In this document: in pieces, positions 25,646-34,757 of the stretch
Position numbering within the stretch: position 1 is the first letter of the stretch
How the letters are laid out: each line of letters opens with the position of its first letter
Assembly (NCBI RefSeq): GCF_900103365.1
Contig: NZ_LT629703.1
Location: 4,154,001-4,218,000 of the forward strand
Length of the DNA: 64,000 nt
Origin: Afipia sp. GAS231
GTDB taxonomy: Bacteria; Pseudomonadota; Alphaproteobacteria; Rhizobiales; Xanthobacteraceae
Reading direction: 5' to 3'
Position numbers and translations under genes: made by a program
The notes under the pieces: generated by a model
What the model was told of the DNA's origin: nothing
The model's input: the letters and a program-made list of their open reading frames with translations, nothing else
Database searches by the model: none

Positions 25646-27232
25646 TCAGAAGTTCCGCTGGGCGCGAACCTGCAGATGCACCGTGTCCTGGTCCTTGAAC
25701 TCGTAGATGGCCGAAGGCTTCGGCGAGGACGGCCCGAGCGTCGCTGCACCCGTGAACTTCTGGTCTAGGTGGAACCACTGCACTTCGGCCGAGAACGTCA
25801 GGTTCTTGACGGGAGTCCAGCGGGTGAGGAGACCAATCTGCGAGACGTTGTAATCGGGATTGCAGCTGTAGTCGGCGCTGACGGCCTTGCCGAGCGTCGT
25901 GTAGTTGGCGCAGATGAAGGCTTTTGCGGTGCCGTCATAGCGGACAGCCGAATAGCTGCCATAGAGGCTCGATGCCCAGTACGCATCCCAATTGTGGTTG
26001 AATGCGCCGCGGATGCCATAGGCCTCCGTCAGGTGCAGCGACCCGTCGCCGCCGTTCGCAACGGGGAGATACACAGCATCGGTGGTCGCACCGAAACCGA
26101 CGCTCTGATAGGCGCCGGCACGGGACGTGCTGCCGAACATCGCAAAGCTTGGCGAAGCGCTGCTGGTGGCGATCACGTTCTTGGTCTCACCCTTGGCGTA
26201 GCTCACGTCCATCTTGATGTCGTCGCCGGCACCGGTCGGGATGTTCTTGATCTGCAAGGCAGCCATCACCGAGCCGCCCCATTTGGTGTCGGGATGGCCG
26301 GAGAGTTCGGACAGTCCGGTCGGCGAAGCACCCGCAGGGCCAACCGCGCCGGCCGGCACGGCGGCCGTGTTCAGGACGTTGTAGGAGCCCGAGACTTCGT
26401 GCGCAGCAGCCGAGATCTGGAACAAACCCCAGGCCTGGTCGACCCGGATGTTGCCGACGACGTCGGGAGCATGGGCGCCCGCGTAGGCATTGCTGCCACC
26501 GAGCGTGGCGCTGAGCGGGATCGACAGATTGAATACGGAGGTGCGGTCCCAGACGGTGGGGTCGTCGAGGCCGATGGTGCCCGATACGCCGTTGCCGAAC
26601 TGCGCGGTGTACTGGATGTTGTTGACGCCGGTATCGGTGTTGTTGCCGCCCAGCAGGTTCGAGCTGATGTTGCCCGGGAAACCGTTCCATGGGGTCGAGT
26701 AGGCTGACGAGGACTTACCGAAGGTGAAGCCGGCGAACTGGATGAAGGCATATTCGACCGCGACATAGCCTTCGCCGGGCTGGTTCAAGAGCGAAGTATT
26801 GGTGCCGGCGGACGGCGAGGCCGTGAAGTTGGCCGGATTGACGGTGGTGCTGCCCTGCGTGCTGAACTGGAAGTCGGCCTGACCAAAGGTGCGGACCACG
26901 CCATATTCGCTGGCGGTGCGGGTATCGACGGTCAACGCCATACGCGAGCGCGAAGCAAAGTAGTCGCGATAGCGATTGCCTTGCGCGATGTCGCCGGACC
27001 ACGCCGGCGTTCCGTGGATGCCGCCGTTGAACGTGGTATCGACGCGCAGATAACCGCCAAGCTTGATGCAGGTGTCGGTGCCGGGGATGTAGAAGAAGCC
27101 CGCGCCGTACAGCGAGCAGATCCGCACGTATTCGACCGCCTTGGCCTTGACGGGAAGATCGGCGGCCTGCGCGCCACTGATGGCAAGTAGTCCGGCGGCC
27201 GAGCCGAGGATGAGTTTTCTTGTTAGATGCAT
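25646..27232 (-). CDS. Outer-membrane porin, Rhizobiales Omp2-like
   Basis: 528-residue beta-barrel porin. Signal peptide MHLTRKLILGSAAGLLAISG, then AADLPVKAKAVEYVRICSLY and the conserved GAGFFYIPGTDTCIKLGGYL typical of Rhizobiales porins. It ends with alternating strands and a terminal phenylalanine (VRAQRNF), the outer-membrane assembly signal. GGAG precedes the ATG. It is longer than Brucella Omp2 relatives because of Ala/Ser/Gly-rich loops in the middle. Probably a major general-diffusion channel; its long upstream gap suggests independent regulation. Confidence 0.96.
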   Translation of the reverse strand: MHLTRKLILGSAAGLLAISGAQAADLPVKAKAVEYVRICSLYGAGFFYIPGTDTCIKLGGYLRVDTTFNGGIHGTPAWSGDIAQGNRYRDYFASRSRMALTVDTRTASEYGVVRTFGQADFQFSTQGSTTVNPANFTASPSAGTNTSLLNQPGEGYVAVEYAFIQFAGFTFGKSSSAYSTPWNGFPGNISSNLLGGNNTDTGVNNIQYTAQFGNGVSGTIGLDDPTVWDRTSVFNLSIPLSATLGGSNAYAGAHAPDVVGNIRVDQAWGLFQISAAAHEVSGSYNVLNTAAVPAGAVGPAGASPTGLSELSGHPDTKWGGSVMAALQIKNIPTGAGDDIKMDVSYAKGETKNVIATSSASPSFAMFGSTSRAGAYQSVGFGATTDAVYLPVANGGDGSLHLTEAYGIRGAFNHNWDAYWASSLYGSYSAVRYDGTAKAFICANYTTLGKAVSADYSCNPDYNVSQIGLLTRWTPVKNLTFSAEVQWFHLDQKFTGAATLGPSSPKPSAIYEFKDQDTVHLQVRAQRNF

Positions 27233-27313
27233 CGTTATTCTCCGGTGATGATCTACGCGCTGGTTCGAACGTAGATACTAACCCGGGAGATAATGGAGAA
27301 CCGGAGGTTTAGA

Positions 27314-27391
27314 ATGACAACAGCGTCATACGCTGCATTTCACGGGACGATCGTGGTTTTTACGCAACGAAACAATGAGTTAGAAAGCTAA
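27314..27391 (+). CDS. Possible 25-residue peptide divergent from the porin
   Basis: Short frame starting MTTASYAAFHGTIVVFTQRN and ending NELES, preceded by GGAGG six bases before the ATG, an unusually good ribosome site for a non-coding stretch. It lies divergent from the porin, 81 bases from its start codon. No known family is recognised and codon evidence is too short to judge. It could be a leader peptide or chance. Confidence 0.3.
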   Translation: MTTASYAAFHGTIVVFTQRNNELES

Positions 27392-27504
27392 TTAAGTTAT
27401 GCAATTGGTCGTTCGGCGCTTGATATGAATACCATCATACCAACCGAAGGGAACTGCCGATGCGTGGTCGAGATTCGAGCGGCGACGTTCACACCGCGCA
27501 AATG

Positions 27505-27537
27505 AAAACCCCGCCCGTTGGGGATCAACGGACGGGG
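27505..27537 (-). terminator. Terminator-like hairpin after the MAPEG gene
   Basis: Stem CCCCGCCCGTTG / CAACGGACGGGG (one mismatch) with a 5-base loop. On the minus strand it is followed by TTTTCATTTG. It lies about 180 bases beyond the MAPEG stop and would end leftward transcription. Confidence 0.6.
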
Positions 27538-27713
27538 TAGATCAGAGCAACAGCAGCGTACGTGTACGATGCATGCTGCATGATATTCACGAAATGCATG
27601 AAGGGAAGACGACATTCCTTCGTGCTCGCGCGACTGTGATAAGCGCGCATTGTCGAAGGTATCATTGGCCGCTTCGGATTCATCGCGGCCATTTGCGTTG
27701 AACCAAATGATCG

Positions 27714-28106
27714 TCAGACGTGAACGATGCGCCAGATAATGGCGCCGGACGCGCCAGCCCAAAGTGCAGTATTTGCGAGAGCCTGAATAAAGAAACCGGG
27801 CCCGCGTTTCTCGACCGCCTGCGCATAGCCGTGGACGTAGAGGACGCGGCCGATCACCCAGACCAGGCCCAGCCCTGCCGCAAAGGTGTCGCCGATATAG
27901 ATCGCGAACAGCCACAGCGACGGCAGGAACATCGGCAGCCATTCCAGCGTGTTCATCTGCGCGCGAAACACCCGCTCGAAATCGGGGGTGCCCGAAATCG
28001 CGGGCAGCTTGACGCCGAATTTGCCGCGTGCCTGCGACACCAGAATCGAAGCGTAGGCGTAGACCAGGATCGCCAGACAGGTGACGAGCGCGGTGAAATG
28101 GTACAT
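27714..28106 (-). CDS. MAPEG family membrane protein
   Basis: 130-residue four-helix membrane protein related to microsomal glutathione transferases. Family-like features are the first helix TALVTCLAILVYAYASILVS, the loop RAQMNTLEWLPMFLPSLWLF with the conserved NTLEWLP, and a GLVWVIGRVLYVHGYAQ segment. GGGGAGGA stands about 8 bases before the ATG at 28106; a GTG 18 bases upstream is less likely because it lies within that site. Bacterial members are poorly characterised; glutathione-linked detoxification is assumed from the family. Confidence 0.88.
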   Translation of the reverse strand: MYHFTALVTCLAILVYAYASILVSQARGKFGVKLPAISGTPDFERVFRAQMNTLEWLPMFLPSLWLFAIYIGDTFAAGLGLVWVIGRVLYVHGYAQAVEKRGPGFFIQALANTALWAGASGAIIWRIVHV

Positions 28107-28139
28107 CGAAAGAATCCTCCCCACTGATTGTGTCGGCTT

Positions 28140-28236
28140 ATAGCGTTTTCGAACGAAGTGAAAACCAGTTCGCGTAAAGAAGACGCGTCAAAACAAAGGT
28201 AGAGCGTGGTTCTGATGCAATCAGAACTACGCGCTA
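28140..28236. repeat. Composite palindromic repeat (AGCGTTTTCGAACGAAG plus GGTTCTGATGCAATCAGAAC)
   Basis: Two hairpins side by side: AGCGTTTTCGAACGAAG...GACGCGTCAAAACAAAG and AGAGCGTGGTTCTGATGCAA with its mirror TCAGAACTACGCGCT. Versions of the two parts occur separately or together at 1.8, 43.1, 43.9 and 55.2 kb. Its right end contains CTAG, which is the stop codon (TAG) of the leftward AttH-like gene. Confidence 0.88.
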
Positions 28237-29319
28237 GTATCCGGTCATCTCCAGATATCCCAGTCCGGTATGGCTGCCGCCGAAGCTGATCGGGCCTTCC
28301 CAATAGGGAAAGCTGGTGCCCATCCAGCTCCGTGGATTGAGTGGCGCGCAGTCGATCGCAAACGCAAGTCGGGGAATGGTGATGCGCCACGCAGTCGGGA
28401 TCCTTCGTCCCTCGATCTCGGTGAAGATCTGCGGCGTCATGGTGATGTCCGATGTGGCGAGCAGCGTCGTGCTGCCGTCGCGCGCGAACCATTTGCCCGA
28501 GCCGTAATGCTGGCCGTCGGTCTGGCGCATCCGGTACAGCATCAGCTTGTCGCCGCCGGCAAGATGCAGCGACAGCCAGTCCCATCCGGACTGGTCCGGC
28601 GCCAGCGGCTGGCTGCTCCACTCGCGGTCGAGCCAGGCTTGTCCTGTGACTTCGGCAGGCTTGTCGTCGATGACGATGCTGCCCTTCACCTGATAGTACG
28701 GCTGGCTGTAATAGTACGAGGCCTGCTCGCGCAGGGATTTGCGGCTGTAGCCGCCGTCGCCTTGCAGCACCAGCGGACGCTCCGCATCGAGGCGCAGCGT
28801 GTAGCTGAAATCGGTGCCCGCGGCGCTGAGGTCGAGAGGCGCGATAGTGTTGTCATCCGTCGCATCGCGCCCGCGCATCTCCCAGGCATCGATCCAGGCA
28901 TGAAACGGAGTGGTCTCAACCCCGGCCTGGCCGACACCGCCGCGCGCGAAAGTCTGCGCATAACGATGCGTATCGGCGCGGGTGACCGCGGCGTGCCCCA
29001 TCCAGATTTGCTGGTTAGCCCATCCTTCCGGCGGTCCGCCGGCTGCGACTGCCTGGCGAAACAGCGTCCACTGCGCGCCGTAGGCGGTGCCACCGCTGTC
29101 GACGAGATTGGCGGTCACGTACCACCACTCGATGCGAAACTTCGGATGCGGGCCGTGATCTCCGGGAAACGAAAACGTTTTGCCGGGGACGACAGCTCCA
29201 AATCCGCCTGTGCTTTCGCCGAGCCCGGCAAAGCCTTGCGCCAACGCCTTACTGCCGAGGCCTGAGAGCAGCGCGCCGGCGATCAGGCTGCGGCGGGTGA
29301 TGGTGCCGCTACCGCTCAT
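28234..29319 (-). CDS. AttH/CrtC-like lipocalin-fold protein with Tat signal
   Basis: 361-residue exported protein. The N-terminus TITRRSLIAGALLSGLGSKA carries a twin-arginine signal (TRRSLIAG). The mature start FSFPGDHGPHPKFRIEWWYV is the hallmark of the AttH / hydroxyneurosporene-hydratase-like family, with YSRKSLREQASYYYSQPYYQ and AWLDREWSSQ further on. It overlaps the permease gene by 11 bases and belongs to an attEFGH-type operon of ATPase, FtsX-like permease and this protein. The enzymatic role is unproven in this family; a lipid-like ligand is plausible. The stop TAG is supplied by a repeat. Confidence 0.88.
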   Translation of the reverse strand: MSGSGTITRRSLIAGALLSGLGSKALAQGFAGLGESTGGFGAVVPGKTFSFPGDHGPHPKFRIEWWYVTANLVDSGGTAYGAQWTLFRQAVAAGGPPEGWANQQIWMGHAAVTRADTHRYAQTFARGGVGQAGVETTPFHAWIDAWEMRGRDATDDNTIAPLDLSAAGTDFSYTLRLDAERPLVLQGDGGYSRKSLREQASYYYSQPYYQVKGSIVIDDKPAEVTGQAWLDREWSSQPLAPDQSGWDWLSLHLAGGDKLMLYRMRQTDGQHYGSGKWFARDGSTTLLATSDITMTPQIFTEIEGRRIPTAWRITIPRLAFAIDCAPLNPRSWMGTSFPYWEGPISFGGSHTGLGYLEMTGY

Positions 29320-31771
29320 TGGCAAAGATCCGGATCAGGTTCGCCGGCTGCATCCGCGCCAATCGTATCACCGGCAAAGCCGATGCGGCCAGCGCCGCCG
29401 CCATCGCGACGACGACGAGCCCCAGCAATTGCAGCGGAAACACCTGGAACGGCAGCCGCCAGCCGAACGCTTTGACGTTGACGATCGCCAGCAGGCACCA
29501 CGCCACCAGCAAACCGAGCGGCAGCGCCAGCAGCGTGGTGATCAGCGCCACCGACATCGTCTTCAGAAGTTCGATGACGGCCAATTTTCGTCGGGTGATG
29601 CCGATGGCCCATAGCGGCGCCAGTTGTGGCAGCCGCGAATTGGCGAGCGTCAACAGGCTGGTGAGCAGCGCGATGCCGGCGACGCCGAGCGTGAAGGCAT
29701 TCAATGCGGCGGTGACGGAAAAAGTGCGGCTGAAGATCCGCTTCGATTCCGCCTTCATGGTCGCCTGATCGGCGACGTTGCGGTCATCGAGGCCGAATTT
29801 TTCCTGCAGCGCTGCGATCAGCGGCGGAATCTTTGGCGGTGCGACGCGCAAGCCCATTCGCGTCAGCGGGATTTCCGGAAAGTGCCGCGTCAATGCTGCA
29901 AAATTGACCGCGACCTGGCCTTTCGGATTGCCGTAATCCGCGTAGATGCCGACCACTTCGAGCGGCCAGTTGCCACCAGGCGCAGGCACGTCGATGCGAT
30001 CGCCGAGGCCGATATGGAGACGGCGCGACAACTGTTCGCTGACGAGGCAGGTATCGCCGGGCCGCAGCCTGATCCAGGCCTTGTCGACCGATTGCAACAA
30101 CGGCCAGTTGTCCCGGTAGGTCGGATGATCGGGCAGGCCCAGCACCTCGATCGGCGCGCCCGCGAGCTGGGTATCGGCGCGGCCGCCGGGCAGGATGGCC
30201 TCGACCTCGGGGCGCTCGCGCAGCCACGCCTTGATTTCGGTCGCCTGTTGATCGCTGGCCGCGCTGACATAGACATCCGCCGCCAGCCGCCCGTCGAGCC
30301 AGACCAGGAAGGTTCGGCTGAAGCTCTCGACCATGGTGGCGACGCCGACATTGACCGCGAGCGCCAGCAGCAGCGCCATCAGCGCCAGCGACAATCCCGA
30401 CAGTTGCTGGCGGCTGTCGGCCCAGAACCAGATGCTAAGCGGACCTTTGGCGTAGCGCTGACCGAGCGAAAGCGCGGCTTCGAGAAACATCGGCAGGATC
30501 AGCGCCGCGCCCAGCATCAGGGCGGCGAGCACGGCAAAGCCGGCGATGAGGGAATCGCCGAACCACAGCAGGCCGCCGGCGGTCGCGAACACGGCCAATG
30601 CCGCGATGCTTTGAAACACCAGCCAGCGGCGCTGCGCCTGTTGCCAGGCCTGGGGTTGCGCGGTGGCGAGTAGCGGCAGCCGCAGTGCCTTGGCGAGGCT
30701 GGCGGCTGCGGCGGCCAGCGCACCCAAGATGCTGATGGCGATGCCGGCGATCCACCATTCCGGTTTGAGCGTCAGTTGTCCCGGAATTTGCGCGCCATAG
30801 AGCCCGCGCAAGGAGGCGGCGACGTCGGGCAACAGCGAGGCCGCAATGAAATAGCCGCACACCAGCCCGATCAATCCCGCGACCAGCGCCAGCGACACCA
30901 GTTCACCGACCAGCACCGCGTTCAGCATCCGCGCCGAGACGCCGCAGGCGCGCAAGGTGCGCAGCATCGTCAGGCGCTGCTCGAAGGCGAGGCCAACAGC
31001 CGAATTGACGATGAAGAGTCCGACAAAGAACGACAGCAGCCCGAATGCCGTAAGATTCAGATGAAAACTGTCGGTGAGGCGTTCGAGATCGCTCTCCGCG
31101 CTGGGTTCGATCAGGCGGAGCTTGTCGCCCGCGATGCTTTCCAGCGGCGCACGCTTGCCCGCGGACTTACCGATCAGCAGGCGCGACAGTTGGTCCGGCA
31201 TTTTCAAAAGAGCTTGTGCGACGCCGATGTCGACCACCAGCACGCCGGGCACCAATTGCGGCTGCACGCGCAGCGGTGGCAGCAGCGCGCCGCCATTGGC
31301 CTGATGTCGCGTGCCCTCGGCGAGCTTGAGATCGGAGAGCGTCTCCGGCGCCACCAGCATTTCTCCAGGCGGCGTCATGAAGGATTGCAGGTCGGTCCTG
31401 CCGATGGCGGGCGCGCTGCCGACTTCCGCCGGTAACGTCACCGGCTCGATGCCGAGCAGGCGGAGCGAGCGGCCGTCGATCTGGATGCGGCCTTCGAGCA
31501 CCGGCGATACCGGCCAGCCGGCGCGGCGCAGGTCGACAAAGAGTTGTTGCGGGAAAGTCGCGCCTGACCTGGCGACCAGCATGGCGGTGCGGGTGCCGCC
31601 GAAGGTGGCGGCTGCGCGATCGTAGGAATTGCGCGCCTGCTGGTTGAGCGCCTGCACGCCGCTCCACAGCGCGGTCGCCGAAATCAATCCGATCAGGAGC
31701 GTCGCGAGCTGCATCGGATGCCGCCGCCAGTGGCTCAGCAATACGGCCAGCGTCCACAGCGCGCGCCTCAT
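29309..31771 (-). CDS. ABC transporter permease, FtsX/MacB-like, two FtsX domains
   Basis: 820-residue membrane protein. An N-terminal helix (LATLLIGLISATALWSGVQA) precedes a periplasmic domain, then three helices with LRTLRACGVSARMLNAVLVG, a second periplasmic domain (residues ~490-660), and a final FtsX triplet (LLTSLLTLANSRLPQLAPLW to the C-terminus). This duplicated layout matches the LolE/YbbP-like permeases that act on lipids or lipoproteins at the inner membrane. Its ATG overlaps the ATPase stop by 4 bases (ATGA), and the AttH-like gene overlaps its 3' end. Likely mechanotransmission or lipid export, not drug transport. Confidence 0.92.
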   Translation of the reverse strand: MRRALWTLAVLLSHWRRHPMQLATLLIGLISATALWSGVQALNQQARNSYDRAAATFGGTRTAMLVARSGATFPQQLFVDLRRAGWPVSPVLEGRIQIDGRSLRLLGIEPVTLPAEVGSAPAIGRTDLQSFMTPPGEMLVAPETLSDLKLAEGTRHQANGGALLPPLRVQPQLVPGVLVVDIGVAQALLKMPDQLSRLLIGKSAGKRAPLESIAGDKLRLIEPSAESDLERLTDSFHLNLTAFGLLSFFVGLFIVNSAVGLAFEQRLTMLRTLRACGVSARMLNAVLVGELVSLALVAGLIGLVCGYFIAASLLPDVAASLRGLYGAQIPGQLTLKPEWWIAGIAISILGALAAAAASLAKALRLPLLATAQPQAWQQAQRRWLVFQSIAALAVFATAGGLLWFGDSLIAGFAVLAALMLGAALILPMFLEAALSLGQRYAKGPLSIWFWADSRQQLSGLSLALMALLLALAVNVGVATMVESFSRTFLVWLDGRLAADVYVSAASDQQATEIKAWLRERPEVEAILPGGRADTQLAGAPIEVLGLPDHPTYRDNWPLLQSVDKAWIRLRPGDTCLVSEQLSRRLHIGLGDRIDVPAPGGNWPLEVVGIYADYGNPKGQVAVNFAALTRHFPEIPLTRMGLRVAPPKIPPLIAALQEKFGLDDRNVADQATMKAESKRIFSRTFSVTAALNAFTLGVAGIALLTSLLTLANSRLPQLAPLWAIGITRRKLAVIELLKTMSVALITTLLALPLGLLVAWCLLAIVNVKAFGWRLPFQVFPLQLLGLVVVAMAAALAASALPVIRLARMQPANLIRIFANER

Positions 31772-32448
31772 GCGATTACCCCGGCATGAAGGTTGACCTG
31801 GCGGTCGAGCGTGGCGGCGAGCCGCGCGCTGTGGGTCACCATCAGGAAGCCGCAGCCCGAACGCGCCACCAGATCGCGCGCCAGCGCCAGCACTTCGTCG
31901 GCGGTGGCCTCGTCGAGATTGCCGGTCGGCTCGTCCGCCAGCAGCAGCAACGGCTTTGTCGCCAGCGCGCGGCCGATCGCAACGCGCTGTTGCTGGCCGC
32001 CGGATAGTTGCTCGGGATAGCGCTTGAGAAGATTCGCCAGTCCCAGCCGTTCCACCAGTTCGCGATGCCAGTCGGGATCGTGACGGCCGGCGATGCGCGA
32101 CTGGAACACGAGATTGTCTTCCACCGAAAGACTCGGGATCAGGTTGAACTGCTGAAACACCAGGCCGAGCCGGTCGCGCCGCAATTCGGCCCGGCCGGCA
32201 TCGCTGAGCTCGGACACCAAGGCGTCGTCCAGCCTGATCGCACCGCCGTCGGCGGCATCGAGGCCGGCGATCAAATGCAGCAGCGTACTCTTGCCGCTGC
32301 CGGACTCGCCTGTCAGCGCCACGCTCTCGCCGGCGCGGACCGTCAGATTCACCCCGCGCAGCACGGCGATTTCTTCGCCGGCGGCGCGGTAACTCTTGGT
32401 CAGGCCGGTGACATCAAGCACGACGGGATTGCCGTTGGGGATGGCCAC
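31768..32448 (-). CDS. ABC transporter ATP-binding protein, MacB/LolD-like
   Basis: 226-residue ATPase partner of the FtsX-type permease. Walker [11 protein letters not shown]-loop [10 protein letters not shown], signature [15 protein letters not shown], Walker [15 protein letters not shown] and the H-loop MVTHS are all intact. An in-frame stop lies shortly upstream, so the GTG at 32448 is the only reasonable start, with GAGG upstream. It begins 12 bases after the exported methyltransferase gene, so all four genes may be one operon. Confidence 0.94.
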   Translation of the reverse strand: MAIPNGNPVVLDVTGLTKSYRAAGEEIAVLRGVNLTVRAGESVALTGESGSGKSTLLHLIAGLDAADGGAIRLDDALVSELSDAGRAELRRDRLGLVFQQFNLIPSLSVEDNLVFQSRIAGRHDPDWHRELVERLGLANLLKRYPEQLSGGQQQRVAIGRALATKPLLLLADEPTGNLDEATADEVLALARDLVARSGCGFLMVTHSARLAATLDRQVNLHAGVIA

Positions 32449-32460
32449 GATGGCCGCGCC

Positions 32461-33216
32461 TCATAACGGCTTCTGGTATTTCAGCACGAACTCGTCGTTC
32501 GGCACCGTCGGCTGGAACACTTTCGCGTCCCGGGGATCCTCGGGATGGCGCAGGAAATCAGCTTCGGCGACCAGCTTGAAACCGGCGGCCTCGATCTCCT
32601 GCTTGAGCGTCGTCTCCTCGATCCGGTGCAGCGTCTTGGCGACGTTGACGCCGTCGCCCGGCTTGGCCGAGTGGTCGGCGATGATGAGAAAGCCGCCGGG
32701 TTTCAGCGCCGCGAACATCTTCTTGTTCATGGCGCCGCGATCGACCTCCATGTAGGTGATGTCGTGATAGGCGAAGAAGAACGTGATCAGGTCGAGGTTG
32801 GAAACATCCGGCGGGATCGGATCGTCGAAGTTTCTTACGACATGGACGACGTTCTTCATTGCGGGCTTCTGGGCGCGGATGTCGAACTTGTCCTTGACGA
32901 AGCGCTCGATCACGGCGGCGGAATCCTGGGCGTAGACGGTGCCTGTTGGGCCGACGGTGCGGGCCAGCAGCTCGGTGCTGTAGCCGGCGCTGGCCTCCAT
33001 ATCCAGAACCTTCATCCCGGTCTGGACGCCGGCGAAGGCCAGCATCTTGGCCGGCTGGCGGCGCTGGTCGGCCTGGCGATCGGCATCGGTCCGGTCGGGG
33101 GAGGCGACGATGGCCTCATAATCAGGTGTTTGCGCCCAAGCGCCTGATGGGGCTGATATCGCCAGCGAGACAAGCGCGCCGATGAGCAAAGTACGCCGAT
33201 AGACCGTTCCGGACAT
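32461..33216 (-). CDS. Exported class I SAM-dependent methyltransferase-like protein
   Basis: 251-residue protein with an N-terminal export signal MSGTVYRRTLLIGALVSLAI ending SGAWAQ; the RR pair hints at Tat. The mature part is a Rossmann methyltransferase: GMKVLDMEASAGYSTELLAR (SAM-binding, with the usual GxG loosened to ASAG), TGTVYAQDSA, and LKPGGFLIIADHSA. A cytoplasmic cofactor in an exported protein is unusual, though such proteins are found in many proteobacteria. The second of two nearby ATGs is chosen because AAGGAA is spaced properly only for it. It lies just upstream of the ABC/AttH genes. Confidence 0.88.
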   Translation of the reverse strand: MSGTVYRRTLLIGALVSLAISAPSGAWAQTPDYEAIVASPDRTDADRQADQRRQPAKMLAFAGVQTGMKVLDMEASAGYSTELLARTVGPTGTVYAQDSAAVIERFVKDKFDIRAQKPAMKNVVHVVRNFDDPIPPDVSNLDLITFFFAYHDITYMEVDRGAMNKKMFAALKPGGFLIIADHSAKPGDGVNVAKTLHRIEETTLKQEIEAAGFKLVAEADFLRHPEDPRDAKVFQPTVPNDEFVLKYQKPL

Positions 33217-33475
33217 GAGCATTTCCTTTTGTTTCCGGCAACATATCAGGGCAGCGGTATCAGATCACGACCTCAATCCGGCTGCGACGCGATCGTGATC
33301 CGGTTGACGGACCGATCCGGACAACGTCAGGGGGCGGCTTGCAGTTGCAGTGCACGCTGGCCCAGCCAAAATCCGCGGTTGCGTTGCCGGGAAAGCCATG
33401 GCTAGCATCGGGCAAGTCCGGCTCGACCGGACACGATAAAGCAGCAAAGATACAAAGATATCACGGGGAGAAGCC

Positions 33476-34753
33476 ATGACCACGCAACCGACGCCCAAAG
33501 GCGCCTGGAAAATCACGTTCCTGCTGTTCTTGTTCATGCTGGTGAACTTCGCCGACAAGATCGTGGTCGGTCTTGCCGGTGTGCCGATCATGACCGAACT
33601 GAAGCTCGAGCCGGAGTCCTTCGGTCTGCTCGGCTCCTCGTTCTTCTTGCTGTTCTCGATAGCGGCCATCATTGTAGGCTTCATCGTCAATCGCATCGAC
33701 ACCCGTTGGGTGCTGCTGGCGATGGCGGTGATCTGGTCGCTGGCACAGTTTCCGATGGTCGGCACGATCGGCTTCACCACGCTTCTGGTCTGCCGCGTCA
33801 TCCTCGGCGCCGGCGAGGGCCCCGCGGGGTCGGTCGCGGCGCATGCCATCTTCAAGTGGTTTCCGGATGAGAAGCGAACCCTGCCGATTGCGATCCTGTC
33901 GCAGGGCTCGGCGTTCGGGGTGATTCTCGCGGTACCCGCGCTGAACTGGGTGATCATCAATTATAGCTGGCATTACGCCTTCGGCGTGCTCGGTGTCGTC
34001 GGTTTGATGTGGGTGGTGGCGTGGGCGATCCTCGGCAAGGAGGGCCCGCTGGTGCAGACCGCGGCGATGGCTGCTAATGAGTCGCGCATTCCCTATTTCC
34101 AGTTGTTGACCTCGCGAACCTTCATCGGCTGCGTCGCCGCCACCTTCGGCGCCTATTGGGCGCTGTCGCTGGGGCTGACCTGGTTTACGCCCTTCATCGT
34201 CAAGGGACTCGGCTTCTCGCAGCAGCAAGCCGGCTTCATCTCGATCCTGCCATGGGTGTTCGGCGCCGTGATCGTGCTGCTCACCGGCTGGATATCGCAG
34301 GTGATGCTGACGCGGGGCTTCACCACCCGCGGCGCCCGCGGCGTGCTCGGTTCGGTGCCGCTGATCGTCGGCGGCCTAATTCTCGCCGTGCTGCCTCACG
34401 TGGCGCCCGGCGGATTGATGATTGCCCTCTTGGTGGTCGGATCAGGGTTGTGCGGATCGATCTACGTGGTCTGCGCGCCGATGCTCGGTGAGTTCACGCC
34501 GGTGTCGCAGCGCGGCGCCATCATTTCGATCTATGGCGCGCTCTACACGCTCGCCGGAATCCTCGCACCTTATGTGATGGGCGCCGTGATCCAGAACGCG
34601 GCAGCACCGCTCGACGGCTACATGACCGGCTTCACCATCAATGCCGTGGTGCTGGTGGTGTCGGGACTGCTCGGCTTGGCGCTGCTGTGGCCCAACACCG
34701 AGCGCGCCAGGCTGGCTGCAGGGCAGGAAGAGGCTCAGGCGAAATTCGCGTGA
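33476..34753 (+). CDS. MFS transporter
   Basis: 425-residue twelve-helix carrier of the ACS-like MFS branch. The first helix segment TFLLFLFMLVNFADKIVVGL is followed by a loop 2-3 region FIVNRIDTRWVLLAM and RVILGAGEGPAGSVAAHAIF, the pattern of organic-anion symporters. GGGGAG precedes the ATG. The GST gene starts 4 bases after its stop, so the two are probably co-expressed and may handle the same electrophilic or aromatic compound. Substrate unknown. Confidence 0.93.
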   Translation: MTTQPTPKGAWKITFLLFLFMLVNFADKIVVGLAGVPIMTELKLEPESFGLLGSSFFLLFSIAAIIVGFIVNRIDTRWVLLAMAVIWSLAQFPMVGTIGFTTLLVCRVILGAGEGPAGSVAAHAIFKWFPDEKRTLPIAILSQGSAFGVILAVPALNWVIINYSWHYAFGVLGVVGLMWVVAWAILGKEGPLVQTAAMAANESRIPYFQLLTSRTFIGCVAATFGAYWALSLGLTWFTPFIVKGLGFSQQQAGFISILPWVFGAVIVLLTGWISQVMLTRGFTTRGARGVLGSVPLIVGGLILAVLPHVAPGGLMIALLVVGSGLCGSIYVVCAPMLGEFTPVSQRGAIISIYGALYTLAGILAPYVMGAVIQNAAAPLDGYMTGFTINAVVLVVSGLLGLALLWPNTERARLAAGQEEAQAKFA

Positions 34754-34757
34754 GGTA

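Larger units (their letters stand above)
27233..27713. other. 481-bp gap upstream of the porin; a small reading frame and a hairpin
   Basis: The part nearest the porin is relatively AT-rich and should hold its promoter and leader. On the plus strand a 25-codon frame with a strong ribosome site is present (see separate entry). A terminator-like hairpin for leftward transcription lies near 27505-27537. A 52-codon minus-strand frame between 27540 and 27690 has no ribosome site and is not called. The rest shows nothing recognisable. Confidence 0.5.

Noticed and set aside
27397..27942. 181-residue minus-strand frame beside the MAPEG gene
   Set aside because: Runs out of phase across the MAPEG gene and has no conserved pattern.
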